From positions 44,623-108,622 of the forward strand of contig JASGUU010000087.1 in the NCBI GenBank assembly GCA_030057555.1: a DNA stretch of 64,000 nucleotides, read 5' to 3'. The translations under genes and the position numbers were made by a program. Positions 36,585 through 45,305 of this stretch are shown in pieces; position 1 is the first letter of the stretch, and each line of letters begins with the position of its first letter. Below the pieces are notes generated by a model, which was not told the DNA's origin, searched no databases, and saw nothing but the letters and a program-made list of their open reading frames with translations. The stretch comes from Bacillota bacterium (GTDB lineage: Bacteria; Bacillota; Clostridia; Saccharofermentanales; Fastidiosipilaceae).

Positions 36585-37892
36585 ATGTCAGCCAAGGAAA
36601 AAACGCCATTGATCCAGAAGGGTCCAGGCTTCCGCTCGGGCCTTCGTGATCTGCCGGGGGCCATATCAGGTAAGTCCATTGCAGCCGGCCTCATCGCCAC
36701 GATTTTCGGCTGCACCGGTCCCGCCCTCGTCGTCATGCGGGCGGCTGATGCCGCCGGCTATACGATGGAGGACAAGGCCAGCTGGCTTTTTGGCATTTAT
36801 GTCTTCGGCGGTGCCATCAGCATCATCATGGCGCTTTACTACAAGATGCCGATCAACGGCGCCTTCTCAATTCCCGGTGCCGCGATGCTGATCTCGAGCC
36901 TCGTCGGCGTTCCCTTTAACGAGGCGGCCGGGGCCTTCGTCATGGCCGGCGTCATCGTCCTCATACTGGGCCTGACCGGCATCATAGGACGCATCATGCG
37001 CTGGCTGCCGATCCCCATTGTCATGGCGATGATCGCCGGCGCCATGATCCGCTTCGGTACCGGCATCATCACCAGCATCTTCGCGAAGAATGACGCGGGC
37101 CAGCTTGACATGCAGAATTTTGTCATCGGCATCGCCGCCATCATCGGCTTTTTCCTGCTGCCACGCTTTGTCAAGCAGATCCCGCCGGTCATCGGAGCCA
37201 CCGTTCTGGCTGTCATCGCCATGATTGTCACCGGTGTCCACTTCTCGACCGAAGGCATCCGCTACATCCCGCCGCGCATCGTGGCGCCCCATTTCACCCT
37301 TGACGGTCTGCTCGGCGTCGCACTGCCGCTCGCGGTCCTCGTCATCGGCGCCGAGAACAGCCAGGCCATCGGCGTCCTGATCGCCCAGGGCTATAAGCCC
37401 CCGATCAACGCGATGACGATCATCTCCGGCATCGGCGGCATCGCTGCCGGCCTCGTCGGCGCCCATAACGCCAACATCGCCGGACCGATGACGGCCATCT
37501 GTTCCTCCGAAGCTGCGGGCGAAGATCCCGACAAGCGCTATGCAGGCTCCATCGTCAACGGCCTGACCTTCGGTGCCTTCGGTCTCGTCGGGAGCCTCGC
37601 CGTCGGTGTCGTCAACGCCCTGCCGTCGAGTCTCGTCGCGATTCTCGCCGGTCTCGCGATGGTCAATGTCCTGATCCAGGCCTTCCAGCTGGCCTTCAGC
37701 AGCAAACGCTTCCAGGTCGGCACCTTCTTCGCCCTGGTCACCGCCAGCAGCGGCATCACGCTCTTCCAGATCGGCTCCTCCTTCTGGGCACTGGTCTTTG
37801 GTGTTATCGTCGCCTTTATCGTTGCCCCGGAGGACTTCAAGCATCGTGAAGAAGAGAACGTAGCCCTCCAGGAAGAGGCAGCGGCGAACTGA
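36585..37892 (+). CDS. BenE-type aromatic acid/cation symporter
   Basis: A 435-residue membrane protein with about 12 helices. It resembles the BenE benzoate:H+ symporters of the nucleobase/ascorbate transporter superfamily: WLFGIYVFGGAISIIMALYY, the GAFSIPGAAML segment that corresponds to the BenE substrate site, and PPVIGATVLAVIAMIVTG. It implies import of an aromatic or heteroaromatic acid as pathway substrate. GGGGG precedes the ATG at 36585. The stop overlaps the next start by one base (TGATG). Confidence 0.8.
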   Translation: MSAKEKTPLIQKGPGFRSGLRDLPGAISGKSIAAGLIATIFGCTGPALVVMRAADAAGYTMEDKASWLFGIYVFGGAISIIMALYYKMPINGAFSIPGAAMLISSLVGVPFNEAAGAFVMAGVIVLILGLTGIIGRIMRWLPIPIVMAMIAGAMIRFGTGIITSIFAKNDAGQLDMQNFVIGIAAIIGFFLLPRFVKQIPPVIGATVLAVIAMIVTGVHFSTEGIRYIPPRIVAPHFTLDGLLGVALPLAVLVIGAENSQAIGVLIAQGYKPPINAMTIISGIGGIAAGLVGAHNANIAGPMTAICSSEAAGEDPDKRYAGSIVNGLTFGAFGLVGSLAVGVVNALPSSLVAILAGLAMVNVLIQAFQLAFSSKRFQVGTFFALVTASSGITLFQIGSSFWALVFGVIVAFIVAPEDFKHREEENVALQEEAAAN

Positions 37893-38716
37893 TGAGTCTG
37901 CGTGCCGCCCTGTTCGCCGGCCTCGGAACGAAACTGTTCCGGGCTGAACTCAGAGCCGACCGTCCCGGTCGGCTCTGCGGGCTGCCCGAGGCGCTCGCCT
38001 TTCTCGACGGGCTGGGAATCACGGTGGATTTCTATCTGCCCGAGGGCAGTGATGTTGAGACGAACACGCTCGTCCTGAGCGTGACGGGAACGGCGGCCGG
38101 GATCGCTGCGGTCGAGGAGGGCCTGACCGGCTGCCTCGCCAAGCCCTCCGGCATTGCGACTGCGGCGGCGGCGGCCTCTGCCCTCGCCGCGCCCCGCAGC
38201 ACCATTGTCTGTGGTTCCTATAAAAAGGTCGACGCCAGGCTCAAGGCGGTCTACCGCCGTGCCGTTGAACTGGGCGGTGCCCGTTCGCGCATGCTGGAGG
38301 GGCGGCCCTTTGTCTATCTCGACAAAACCCATATCCGTCTCCTGGGTTCCGTCCAGGCTGCTGCCGCCGCCGCCCGGGCAGCCGCCGGCCCCGAACCGGC
38401 TCTGGTCATCCAGATCCACCGGGTGACGGGCAGTCTCGAAGCCGAGGTGGAGGCCGCTCTCGCTGTCGGTGCCCATGTCCTGATGGTGGACACCGGCTGT
38501 GAGGCGGATCTCATCCGCTGTCGCGGGCTGCTGGACGCTGACGGTCGCCGGAGCGGTGATGAGCCGCTGGTGGCCTTTGCAGGCGATATTAAAATGGAAG
38601 CTATCCCGCGCTGCCGCGATTTGGGTGCCGATATCATCTGTCTGGGCAAGGCCATCATAGACGCCCCCATGTTAGACTTTCACCTGGATGTACTGGATGC
38701 CGGGGCGGGAGGATAG
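37892..38716 (+). CDS. NadC/ModD-like phosphoribosyltransferase-fold protein
   Basis: A 274-residue homologue of quinolinate phosphoribosyltransferase. The N-terminal helical half (AGLGTKLFRAELRADRPG) and barrel motifs YLDKTHIRLLG, VIQIHRVTGSLEAEVEAAL, HVLMVDTG and the closing GADIICLG follow NadC order. The normal TRKT and HR motifs are changed to GSYKK and RSR, so true quinolinate activity is doubtful. It may act on a pyridine or other aromatic acid, or on a pyridine nucleotide. Coupled to the BenE gene and next to a COG1058-like gene. Confidence 0.65.
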   Translation: MSLRAALFAGLGTKLFRAELRADRPGRLCGLPEALAFLDGLGITVDFYLPEGSDVETNTLVLSVTGTAAGIAAVEEGLTGCLAKPSGIATAAAAASALAAPRSTIVCGSYKKVDARLKAVYRRAVELGGARSRMLEGRPFVYLDKTHIRLLGSVQAAAAAARAAAGPEPALVIQIHRVTGSLEAEVEAALAVGAHVLMVDTGCEADLIRCRGLLDADGRRSGDEPLVAFAGDIKMEAIPRCRDLGADIICLGKAIIDAPMLDFHLDVLDAGAGG

Positions 38717-38721
38717 AGCCG

Positions 38722-39666
38722 ATGGAAATGAATCTGCTGGACAAGACCGAAGTCTGGATCGACAACGTGGAACTGGACGAGGTCAACCTGACGGATCTCG
38801 CCACGACGCTGGCGGAGGTGCTCGGTATTCCGTCCGAACGCGTGCTGGTCGTCGATGTGCGCGAGGACCATATCACCTTCGACATTCTGCAGCGCGAGCT
38901 TGAGGCGGAGCGTTTTTTTGGCAAACGTGACGCGATCCTGGCGGCGCTTGAGACCGTGCCGGGTTTTCGCACGACGCCGGAGAGCGATGTCCACTCCGAC
39001 GGCGTCCTCGGCATGATCAACCTGCCGCTGGAGGAGGCGCCCGCGGTGCTCGCCGGCATGCGTGACATGGGCGCCGAGATCCGGGCGCGCATCGCGAAGC
39101 GGGCGGTGGTCTTTGCCACCGGCTTCGAGGTCGAGAAGGGCTATATCGAGGACACCAACAGCCCCTATCTGATGGAGGCGCTCGGGGAGGCGGGTTTCGA
39201 TGTCGTCTTCGGCGGCATACTGCCCGACGACCGCATCGTGATCACGGCGCGGCTGGAGGCGGCGCTGAATGAGGGGCGCGGCCTGATCCTGACCACCGGC
39301 GGTGTCGGTGCGGAGGACAAGGATCACACGGTTGAGGCCATCCAGGATCTCGTGCCCACGGCGGCGACGCCCTATATCGTGCATTTCAAGCAGGGGACGG
39401 GCCGCCACGTCAAGGACGGTGTGCGCATCGCTGTAGCCGTCACGGGGCCATCCTGCATTGTGGCTCTGCCGGGGCCGAACGACGAGGTTCGCCTCGCACT
39501 GCCGGTGCTGCTGGAGGCCCTCGCCGAGGGGGCACCGCAGGAGGTGATTGCGGAGCGCGTCGCAGGTGTGCTGGCGCGGAAGCTCGCGGCTGCTGCTGCT
39601 CACTGGCACGCGAAACATGCGGCGGAGGCGGCTGCGGCGGAGGCGACAGAGGCGGCGGAGGCATGA
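38722..39666 (+). CDS. MoCF-domain (COG1058/CinA N-terminal-like) protein
   Basis: A 314-residue protein. Residues about 130-230 form a MoaB/MogA-like domain: AVVFATGFEVEKGYIEDTNS, GGILPDDRIVI and LILTTGGVGAEDKD correspond to the GxEl, DN and TGGxG motifs of the fold. The first 125 residues (LDKTEVWIDNVELDEVNLTD) form an unrecognised domain. Related COG1058 proteins hydrolyse ADP-ribose or bind molybdopterin. Its position after the NadC-like gene hints at pyridine-nucleotide or cofactor chemistry. GGAGG before the ATG. The C-terminus is Ala-rich. Confidence 0.65.
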   Translation: MEMNLLDKTEVWIDNVELDEVNLTDLATTLAEVLGIPSERVLVVDVREDHITFDILQRELEAERFFGKRDAILAALETVPGFRTTPESDVHSDGVLGMINLPLEEAPAVLAGMRDMGAEIRARIAKRAVVFATGFEVEKGYIEDTNSPYLMEALGEAGFDVVFGGILPDDRIVITARLEAALNEGRGLILTTGGVGAEDKDHTVEAIQDLVPTAATPYIVHFKQGTGRHVKDGVRIAVAVTGPSCIVALPGPNDEVRLALPVLLEALAEGAPQEVIAERVAGVLARKLAAAAAHWHAKHAAEAAAAEATEAAEA

Positions 39667-40478
39667 GCGTTTCGGCACCGGATCTCAGGATCCGCTACTT
39701 TGGCTGGTCGACCGTGCTGGTGGAAGGCGACGGGCTGCGGCTGGTTTTTGATCCCTTCTGGAATTCGCTCTACGATACCCGCTGGGCGACGGTGGAAGAT
39801 TTTACAGGTGTTGAGGCGATCGTGCTCAGCCATGGCCACAACGAGCACTTTATCGACACGCCGAAGTTGTTTGATCATACCGGGGCCGATGTCTATGGTC
39901 CGGCCGAACTGATGCCCTGGCTCGCGGAGATGGAGGGGCTGCCGGTGGCGAAACTGCACGGCCTCGCGGCCGGCGACCGCGTGCGGCTCGGCGGAGCGGA
40001 GCTTCAGAGCTTTGCCTGGAGTCACCGTGAAGTCTCGCGCTCACGCTACCTGAGCGGCGATGCGGTATTCGGCATGCGTTTCGCAGCAGCGAGTGCTCTT
40101 CTCGCGCCTCCGGTCAGCTCTTATCTGGGCTATGTGCTGCGCCTCGCGAACGGACTTTGCATCGTCAATCTCGCCGAGGGCATGAATCCCGGTCTCAGTG
40201 ACGGACAGCTCGCGGCGCTGGTGGGGCTGGGGTACGGGGCCGATGTGCTGCTGGCCGGTGCCCAGCTTTCGTTCACGGCCGCCTGTGCGCGGGTGGTCGC
40301 GGCACTCAGGCCGCGGCAGCTGCTGCTCTACCATCCGCATCAGGTGCTCTTCGAGCGGCTGGGGCTGGCCTCGGCGCCGCCTGGGGACTTCCTCACCGCC
40401 GCGCGGGAGGCGTGGCCGGAGATTGAGGCCGGGTATCTCGAGCCCGGTGACAGCTTCGAGATCGTGTCCCGCGTTTGA
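39663..40478 (+). CDS. UlaG-like metallo-beta-lactamase-fold hydrolase
   Basis: A 271-residue protein starting RIRYFGWSTVLVEGDGLRLV, as in the UlaG/L-ascorbate-6-P lactonase group. The metal motif reads LSHGHNEHF, with Glu where HxHxDH has Asp. A later His lies in SWSHRE-type position (FAWSHREVS). It may open a lactone or cyclic intermediate of the pathway. Overlaps the MoCF gene by 4 bp and abuts the MFS gene, so it is cotranscribed. Confidence 0.75.
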   Translation: MSVSAPDLRIRYFGWSTVLVEGDGLRLVFDPFWNSLYDTRWATVEDFTGVEAIVLSHGHNEHFIDTPKLFDHTGADVYGPAELMPWLAEMEGLPVAKLHGLAAGDRVRLGGAELQSFAWSHREVSRSRYLSGDAVFGMRFAAASALLAPPVSSYLGYVLRLANGLCIVNLAEGMNPGLSDGQLAALVGLGYGADVLLAGAQLSFTAACARVVAALRPRQLLLYHPHQVLFERLGLASAPPGDFLTAAREAWPEIEAGYLEPGDSFEIVSRV

Positions 40479-41750
40479 ATGTCCGGAAAGCGTGATTCGA
40501 GTCAGGTGCCCGTGCCGCGGTCGCCGCGTCCGTCCGAGGCTGGCCTCATTGTGGGGCTGGGACTGATTCCTTTTCTCTACTTCGCGGCCTTTACGCTCAC
40601 GATCAGTTTCCTGACCATGTTCCTCAGCCTCGAGGGTTACTCGGAGCGTACGATCGGGCTCTACATGGCGCTGTCGAGCCTCGCCGTGCTGCTGATCCAG
40701 TTTGTCTGGGGCCGTATCGCCGACCGCTGGGACTGCGATGCCCTCCTGATCTCGATTCTGGTTGGCTGTTCCATCTTCTGGCCGCTGCTGCTCTACCGTT
40801 TCCGGGCACGGCCGGGTATGGTCCTCGTGATTCTGCTGCTGCTGAGTTTCACACTGCGCTCGCTGGTGCCCTCGAATGATGCCTATATCACCAAGCAGCT
40901 GGAACGCTTTGGCTCTTCTTCCTATGGCTACATCCGTGCCCTCGGCAGCATCGGTGCGGCGCTGGCCGCTCTGCTGGGCGGCTGGCTCGCCGAACACCAT
41001 GGCTTTCAGCGGGTCTTCGAGCTGAGCTCTCTGCTGCTGCTGGTGCTGCTGCTGGTGATTCAGCTTGGCTGGCGGCGCCTCGGTCGCTATCCCGGGCGGG
41101 TCAAGACTCCCGCGCGGGGCGGACAGCGGCTGCGGGCGGACCGGCAGTTTGGCTTTGTCGAGGGCATCCCGCGGGGCCTGCTGCCGGTATCACTGATCGC
41201 GATGCTGGTGACGATCGGGGCGGGCATTCACTACACCTATGTCCCGGTTCTCTATCTGCAGCTCGGCGGCGACCTGACCAGCTACGGTGTTGTCAATGCG
41301 GCGATGGCCGCCAGCGAAGTCTTCGGCATGATCGGCTACACGCGCCTCCGACGGCGTTTCTCACTGCTGCAGCTCTTTCTCTTCTCGCAGTCCATGTATC
41401 TGCTGAAGCTGCTGCTGATCGCGCAGGCGTCCGACTACCGCCTCATCATCCCGGCACAGCTGCTGCAGGCGGTGACCTTTGCCATCCACTTCCCGACGCT
41501 GGTTGACTACCTGACGCAGATTTCGCGGGTGGAGGAGCGGGCGACGGTCATGACGCTGTCGACCGTCATTCATACGGGCTGCGGCCTCCTGATCGGGAAT
41601 CTCTGCGGCTCTCTCATCAGCGGGATGTATTCGATTCAGGCGGCCTATCGTTTCGGGGCGGTGATGGTCGGGTTGTCGCTGCTGCTGATGGCGCTGGTGA
41701 TGCCGCGCTATTTTAGAGCTGCAGGGACGGCGGATGTGAGCCGCGAATGA
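40479..41750 (+). CDS. MFS transporter (LacY/nucleoside symporter-like)
   Basis: A 423-residue, 12-helix transporter. GRIADRWDCDALL is the loop 2-3 signature, and the first helices (FLYFAAFTLTISFLTMFL) fit the MFS_1-like group that includes LacY and NupG. It starts directly after the MBL stop (no gap), the last gene of the co-directional cluster. It may import a second substrate or export a product. The substrate is unknown. Confidence 0.82.
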   Translation: MSGKRDSSQVPVPRSPRPSEAGLIVGLGLIPFLYFAAFTLTISFLTMFLSLEGYSERTIGLYMALSSLAVLLIQFVWGRIADRWDCDALLISILVGCSIFWPLLLYRFRARPGMVLVILLLLSFTLRSLVPSNDAYITKQLERFGSSSYGYIRALGSIGAALAALLGGWLAEHHGFQRVFELSSLLLLVLLLVIQLGWRRLGRYPGRVKTPARGGQRLRADRQFGFVEGIPRGLLPVSLIAMLVTIGAGIHYTYVPVLYLQLGGDLTSYGVVNAAMAASEVFGMIGYTRLRRRFSLLQLFLFSQSMYLLKLLLIAQASDYRLIIPAQLLQAVTFAIHFPTLVDYLTQISRVEERATVMTLSTVIHTGCGLLIGNLCGSLISGMYSIQAAYRFGAVMVGLSLLLMALVMPRYFRAAGTADVSRE

Positions 41751-41810
41751 TCAGCTGGGGATGTGTCCAGCCGGGAGCTGCAGATTAGCATGAAGCTGGA
41801 CGACAAAACT

Positions 41811-42352
41811 CAGTTTTCCGCACCGTTTTCGTGCGGAACCTTGAAATGTTGCACAGAAAGCTCCGAAAGCGTGCAGTTTTTCAACCTTCCGCACCGTTTT
41901 TGCCCGGAACCTTGAAATGTTGCACAGAAAGCTCCGAAAGTGAGCAGTTTTTCAAGCTTCCGCACCGCTTTCGTGCGGAGCCTTGAAATTCTGCACAGAA
42001 AGCTCCGAAAATGTGCAGTTTTTCAACCTTCCGCATCGTTTTCGTGCGGAACCTTGAAATTCTGCACAGAAAGCGTCGAAAGCGTGCAGTTTTTCAAGCT
42101 TCCGCCCTGTTTTCGCGCGGAACCTTGAAATATTGCACAGAAAGCTTCGAAAGCGTGCAGTTTTTCAAGCTTCCGCACCGTTTTCGTGCGGAACCTTGAA
42201 ATGTTGCACAGAGAGCTCCGAAAGCGTGCAGTTTTTCAACCTTCCGCACTGTTTTCGTGCGGAACCTTGAAATGTTGCACAGAAAGCTCCGAAAGCGTGC
42301 AGTTTTTCAAGCTTCCGCACCGCTTTCGTGCGGAACCTTGAAATGTTGCACA
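41811..42352. repeat. 71-bp palindromic repeat array, 8 units (array 1)
   Basis: TTCCGCAC-type hairpin cores start at 41816, 41887, 41958, 42029, 42100, 42171, 42242 and 42313, exactly 71 bp apart. Each unit is GTGCA-gtt-TTTCAAG-c-TTCCGCAC-loop-GTGCGGAA-c-CTTGAAA-tgt-TGCAC, a near-perfect palindrome of about 55 bases, followed by a conserved 16-base spacer (AGAAAGCTCCGAAAGC). The array stops at TTGCACACGC. Since 71 is not a multiple of three, the small ORFs across it are frame artefacts. Between the MFS and FAD-oxidoreductase genes. Confidence 0.95.
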
Positions 42353-42455
42353 CGCTTACCAGCCGGCTGCCCGCTGCTGCTGCGATCAGAGATAATGACA
42401 GCATGGAAGACGGCCACAAAGCCGCTGCTGCAGACCGGACAGGGGAGGATACAAC

Positions 42456-43655
42456 ATGATGACGGACACAGGAAGCACAGCGGCGGCGCTGCCGGTGCGG
42501 GAGGTGGAGGTGCTGGTGGTCGGGGGCGGCATCGCGGGCGTGGCGGCGGCAATTGCGGCCAGACGGACGGGGGCGCGCTCGGTCCTGCTGCTGGAGCGGC
42601 AGTTCCTGCTCGGCGGCCTCGCCACCAGCGGCCTGATTTCGATCTATCTCCCGCTTTGTGATGGCCGCGGGAAGCAGCTCACCTATGGTCTCGCGGAGGA
42701 GCTGCTGCGCCTCGGCGCGGCGGAGGCGGCGGAAGCTCTCTACCCGGATGCCTGGCTCAACCCGGAGGGCGATCCGGCAGAGCGCAGCCGCCAGCGCTTT
42801 CAGGTGCAGCTGAATCCCTGGTTCTATGCACTGCAGCTCGAGGAGCTCTGCCTCGCTTCAGGAGCGGAACTGCTCTACGGCGCGACGGTGGCCGAAGTCG
42901 GTTGCCGGGGCGACCGCATCCGCAGCGTCCTGGTGCAGTTCGCCACGACCGAGCGCCTGCTGGTCCGGCCGCGTATGGTCGTGGATGCCAGCGGTGATGC
43001 CATCGTTGCCCTGCTCGCCGGCGAGGAGACAGCCGTCTACGAGCAGCAGAATATTCTCGCGGCCTGGTACCGCTACTACGACGGGACGACAGATCTTCTG
43101 CAGCCGCTGGGGGCGGCGGAGCTGCCCGAGGAGGAGCGCCGGGAACGCGGCCTCCCGCCCGTCGCTCCCGCGGCGCGCTGGACGGGGGTGGGGGCGGTAG
43201 AGCAGAGTGACTTTGCCTCGGCGATGCATCGCTGGATCCTCGAAGATTTCAGAGGCAAAGGCGGAAGCCTGACCTCCGTGCCACAGCTGCCGCAGCTGCG
43301 CATGACCAGGCGGATTGTCGGCGTGAGTGTGCCCGATGACGATCCCGGGGCTGTCTGGCCTGATTCCATTGGCGTGATCGCGAACTGGCGACGACCGGGA
43401 CCGGGCTATGAGATCCCCTTCGGCAGCCTGCATGGGCCGCGGGTGCGCAACCTGCTGGCGGCGGGGCGCTGTTCGGCGGCGACGGAGCGCTTCTGGGATC
43501 AGACGCGGGTGATTCCTGCCTGCGCGCTGACCGGGGAGGCGGCGGGGACGGCGGCGGCGCTTGGTGATGATGTGTCGGAGCTGCCGGTCCGGCGGCTGCA
43601 GGAGCAGCTGCAGAGGGCCGGGGTACGGCTGCGGCGGCCGCAGACTTTGCGGTAA
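42456..43655 (+). CDS. FAD-dependent oxidoreductase
   Basis: A 399-residue flavoprotein of the FAD_oxidored family. The dinucleotide-binding motif is VLVVGGGIAGVAAAIAARRTG at residues about 19-39, followed by the LLERQFLLGGLATSGLI segment. The second FAD-contact region is VVDASGDAIVALLAGE, and the C-terminal one is NLLAAGRCSAATERFW. Often found with sugar or secondary-metabolite catabolic genes, where it is thought to oxidise hydroxyl groups. GGGGAGG precedes ATGATG. It lies 63 bp before a GH4 gene on the same strand. Confidence 0.85.
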   Translation: MMTDTGSTAAALPVREVEVLVVGGGIAGVAAAIAARRTGARSVLLLERQFLLGGLATSGLISIYLPLCDGRGKQLTYGLAEELLRLGAAEAAEALYPDAWLNPEGDPAERSRQRFQVQLNPWFYALQLEELCLASGAELLYGATVAEVGCRGDRIRSVLVQFATTERLLVRPRMVVDASGDAIVALLAGEETAVYEQQNILAAWYRYYDGTTDLLQPLGAAELPEEERRERGLPPVAPAARWTGVGAVEQSDFASAMHRWILEDFRGKGGSLTSVPQLPQLRMTRRIVGVSVPDDDPGAVWPDSIGVIANWRRPGPGYEIPFGSLHGPRVRNLLAAGRCSAATERFWDQTRVIPACALTGEAAGTAAALGDDVSELPVRRLQEQLQRAGVRLRRPQTLR

Positions 43656-43718
43656 AATGGTGGGCAGTTTGAGACCGGCCGGCTTGCAGTCGGCACTTTC
43701 TGAGGAGGCCTTAACAGT

Positions 43719-45119
43719 ATGAAGATCACCTTTCTGGGTGCCGGGAGCACCGTCTTCGTCCGGAATGTCATCGGCGACTGCCTGGTGACGGATGCGTTGC
43801 GCGATGCCGAGTATGCGCTCTATGACATCGACCCTCAGCGGCTCGATGACAGCCTGCAGATGCTCGAGAACATCAACCGCAACGCGAATGCCGGACGGGC
43901 GCGTTTTACCACGCATGTCGGACTCGGGCAGCTGGACGATGCACTGCGCGATGCGGATTTCGCGATCAACGCGGTGCAGGTTGGCGGCTATGAGCCGTCT
44001 ACGGTCATCGACTTTGAGATTCCGAAGAAGTATGGACTGCGCCAGACGATTGCCGACACGCTGGGGGTCGGGGGTGTGTTTCGGACTTTGCGTACGCTGC
44101 CGGTCATGGACGACTTCGCCGAGTCCGCGGCCCGTGTCGCCCCGAACGTCCTGCTGCTGAACTACTCCAACCCGATGGCCATGCTTTCGGGTTATCTGCA
44201 GCGCTACACTTCGATGAAGACCGTGGGTCTCTGCCACTCGGTGCAGGTCTGCGCGCCGACGCTGATGCGCGGTGTGGGCATGGAGTACGATGAGTCGGTG
44301 CGCTGGAAGATCGCCGGCATCAACCACATGGGCTGGCTGCTCGAGATCACGCGCGATGGTGTCGACCTCTATCCCGAGATCAAGCGGCGCTCGCTGGAGC
44401 GGCTGGAGCAGGTGCGGCAGATGGAGCGCATCCCGAAGATGGGCGAAGTGACGCCCGAGATGATCGCGGCCGCGAGTGAGGAGGAGATCGGCTACGGCAT
44501 TCTGGCGATGGATCAGGTGCGCCATGAGATGATGCACCGCTTCGGCTACTATGTGACCGAGTCGAGCGAGCACAACGCCGAATATCATCCCTGGTTCATC
44601 AAGTCCCGCTACCCCGAGCTGATCGAGCGCTACAATATCCCGCTCGACGAGTATCCGCGGCGCTGCGTGGAGCAGATTGCCGGCTGGCGGCAGATGCGCG
44701 ATTCGCTCACGGGCGACAGCGATCTGAGCCATGACAGGACGCATGAGTACGCCTCGTACATCATGGAGGCCATCGTGACGAACCGGCCCTATACCATCGG
44801 CGGCAATGTGCTGAACACCGGCCTGATCGAGAACCTGCCGCGCGAGGCCTGTGTTGAGGTGCCCTGCCTGGTGGATGCGAACGGGGTCACGCCGACCTAT
44901 GTCGGGAAGCTGCCGGAGATTCTGGCGGCGCTCAACCGCACGAACATCAACGTGCAGCTGCTCACGATCGAGGCCTACCGCACGAAGAAGCGTGAGGACC
45001 TCTACCGCGCCGTCATGCTCGACCCGCATACGGCGGCCGAGCTGAGCATCGATGACATCGTGGCCATGTGCGACGAGATGCTCGAGGCGCACGGCGACAT
45101 GATGCCGACGTTCAGCTGA
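43719..45119 (+). CDS. GH4 glycosidase, alpha-galactosidase type
   Basis: A 466-residue NAD+- and Mn2+-dependent glycosidase that works by a redox-elimination mechanism. The NAD motif is FLGAGSTVF, the sugar/metal segment LLNYSNPMAM, and the metal-binding Cys is in LCHSVQVC (Cys172), with the second ligand in GINHMGW. The CHSV form is typical of the MelA alpha-galactosidase/alpha-glucuronidase branch, not the CN(V/I)P phospho-beta-glucosidases. GAGGAGG precedes the ATG. Probably cotranscribed with the FAD enzyme. Confidence 0.92.
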   Translation: MKITFLGAGSTVFVRNVIGDCLVTDALRDAEYALYDIDPQRLDDSLQMLENINRNANAGRARFTTHVGLGQLDDALRDADFAINAVQVGGYEPSTVIDFEIPKKYGLRQTIADTLGVGGVFRTLRTLPVMDDFAESAARVAPNVLLLNYSNPMAMLSGYLQRYTSMKTVGLCHSVQVCAPTLMRGVGMEYDESVRWKIAGINHMGWLLEITRDGVDLYPEIKRRSLERLEQVRQMERIPKMGEVTPEMIAAASEEEIGYGILAMDQVRHEMMHRFGYYVTESSEHNAEYHPWFIKSRYPELIERYNIPLDEYPRRCVEQIAGWRQMRDSLTGDSDLSHDRTHEYASYIMEAIVTNRPYTIGGNVLNTGLIENLPREACVEVPCLVDANGVTPTYVGKLPEILAALNRTNINVQLLTIEAYRTKKREDLYRAVMLDPHTAAELSIDDIVAMCDEMLEAHGDMMPTFS

Positions 45120-45191
45120 GCGGGCGGAGGAGGCCGAATCGCTGCAGCCCGCAGCAGTCCCGCCAGTCGCTGATGATTCATCAATATGCTG

Positions 45192-45230
45192 AAAAACCGT
45201 TGCAGCCGACACGGACTGCGGCGGTTTTTT
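45192..45230 (+). terminator. Intrinsic terminator after GH4 gene
   Basis: AACCGTTGCAG and CTGCGGCGGTT form an 11-bp stem (two G-T pairs) with a 10-base loop, followed by TTTTTT. It is flanked by A-rich sequence on the left and may act in both directions. Confidence 0.85.
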
Positions 45231-45305
45231 GCGTCTGCAATTCAGGTCAGCAGTTCCCAGCGAGGCGCCGTCAGGAAGTCGGTCAGGAATTGGTAGAATG
45301 GACAT

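Noticed and set aside
41811..42352. CRISPR array
   Set aside because: The 16-base segments between palindromes are nearly identical, the palindromic unit is longer than any CRISPR repeat, and no cas genes are present.
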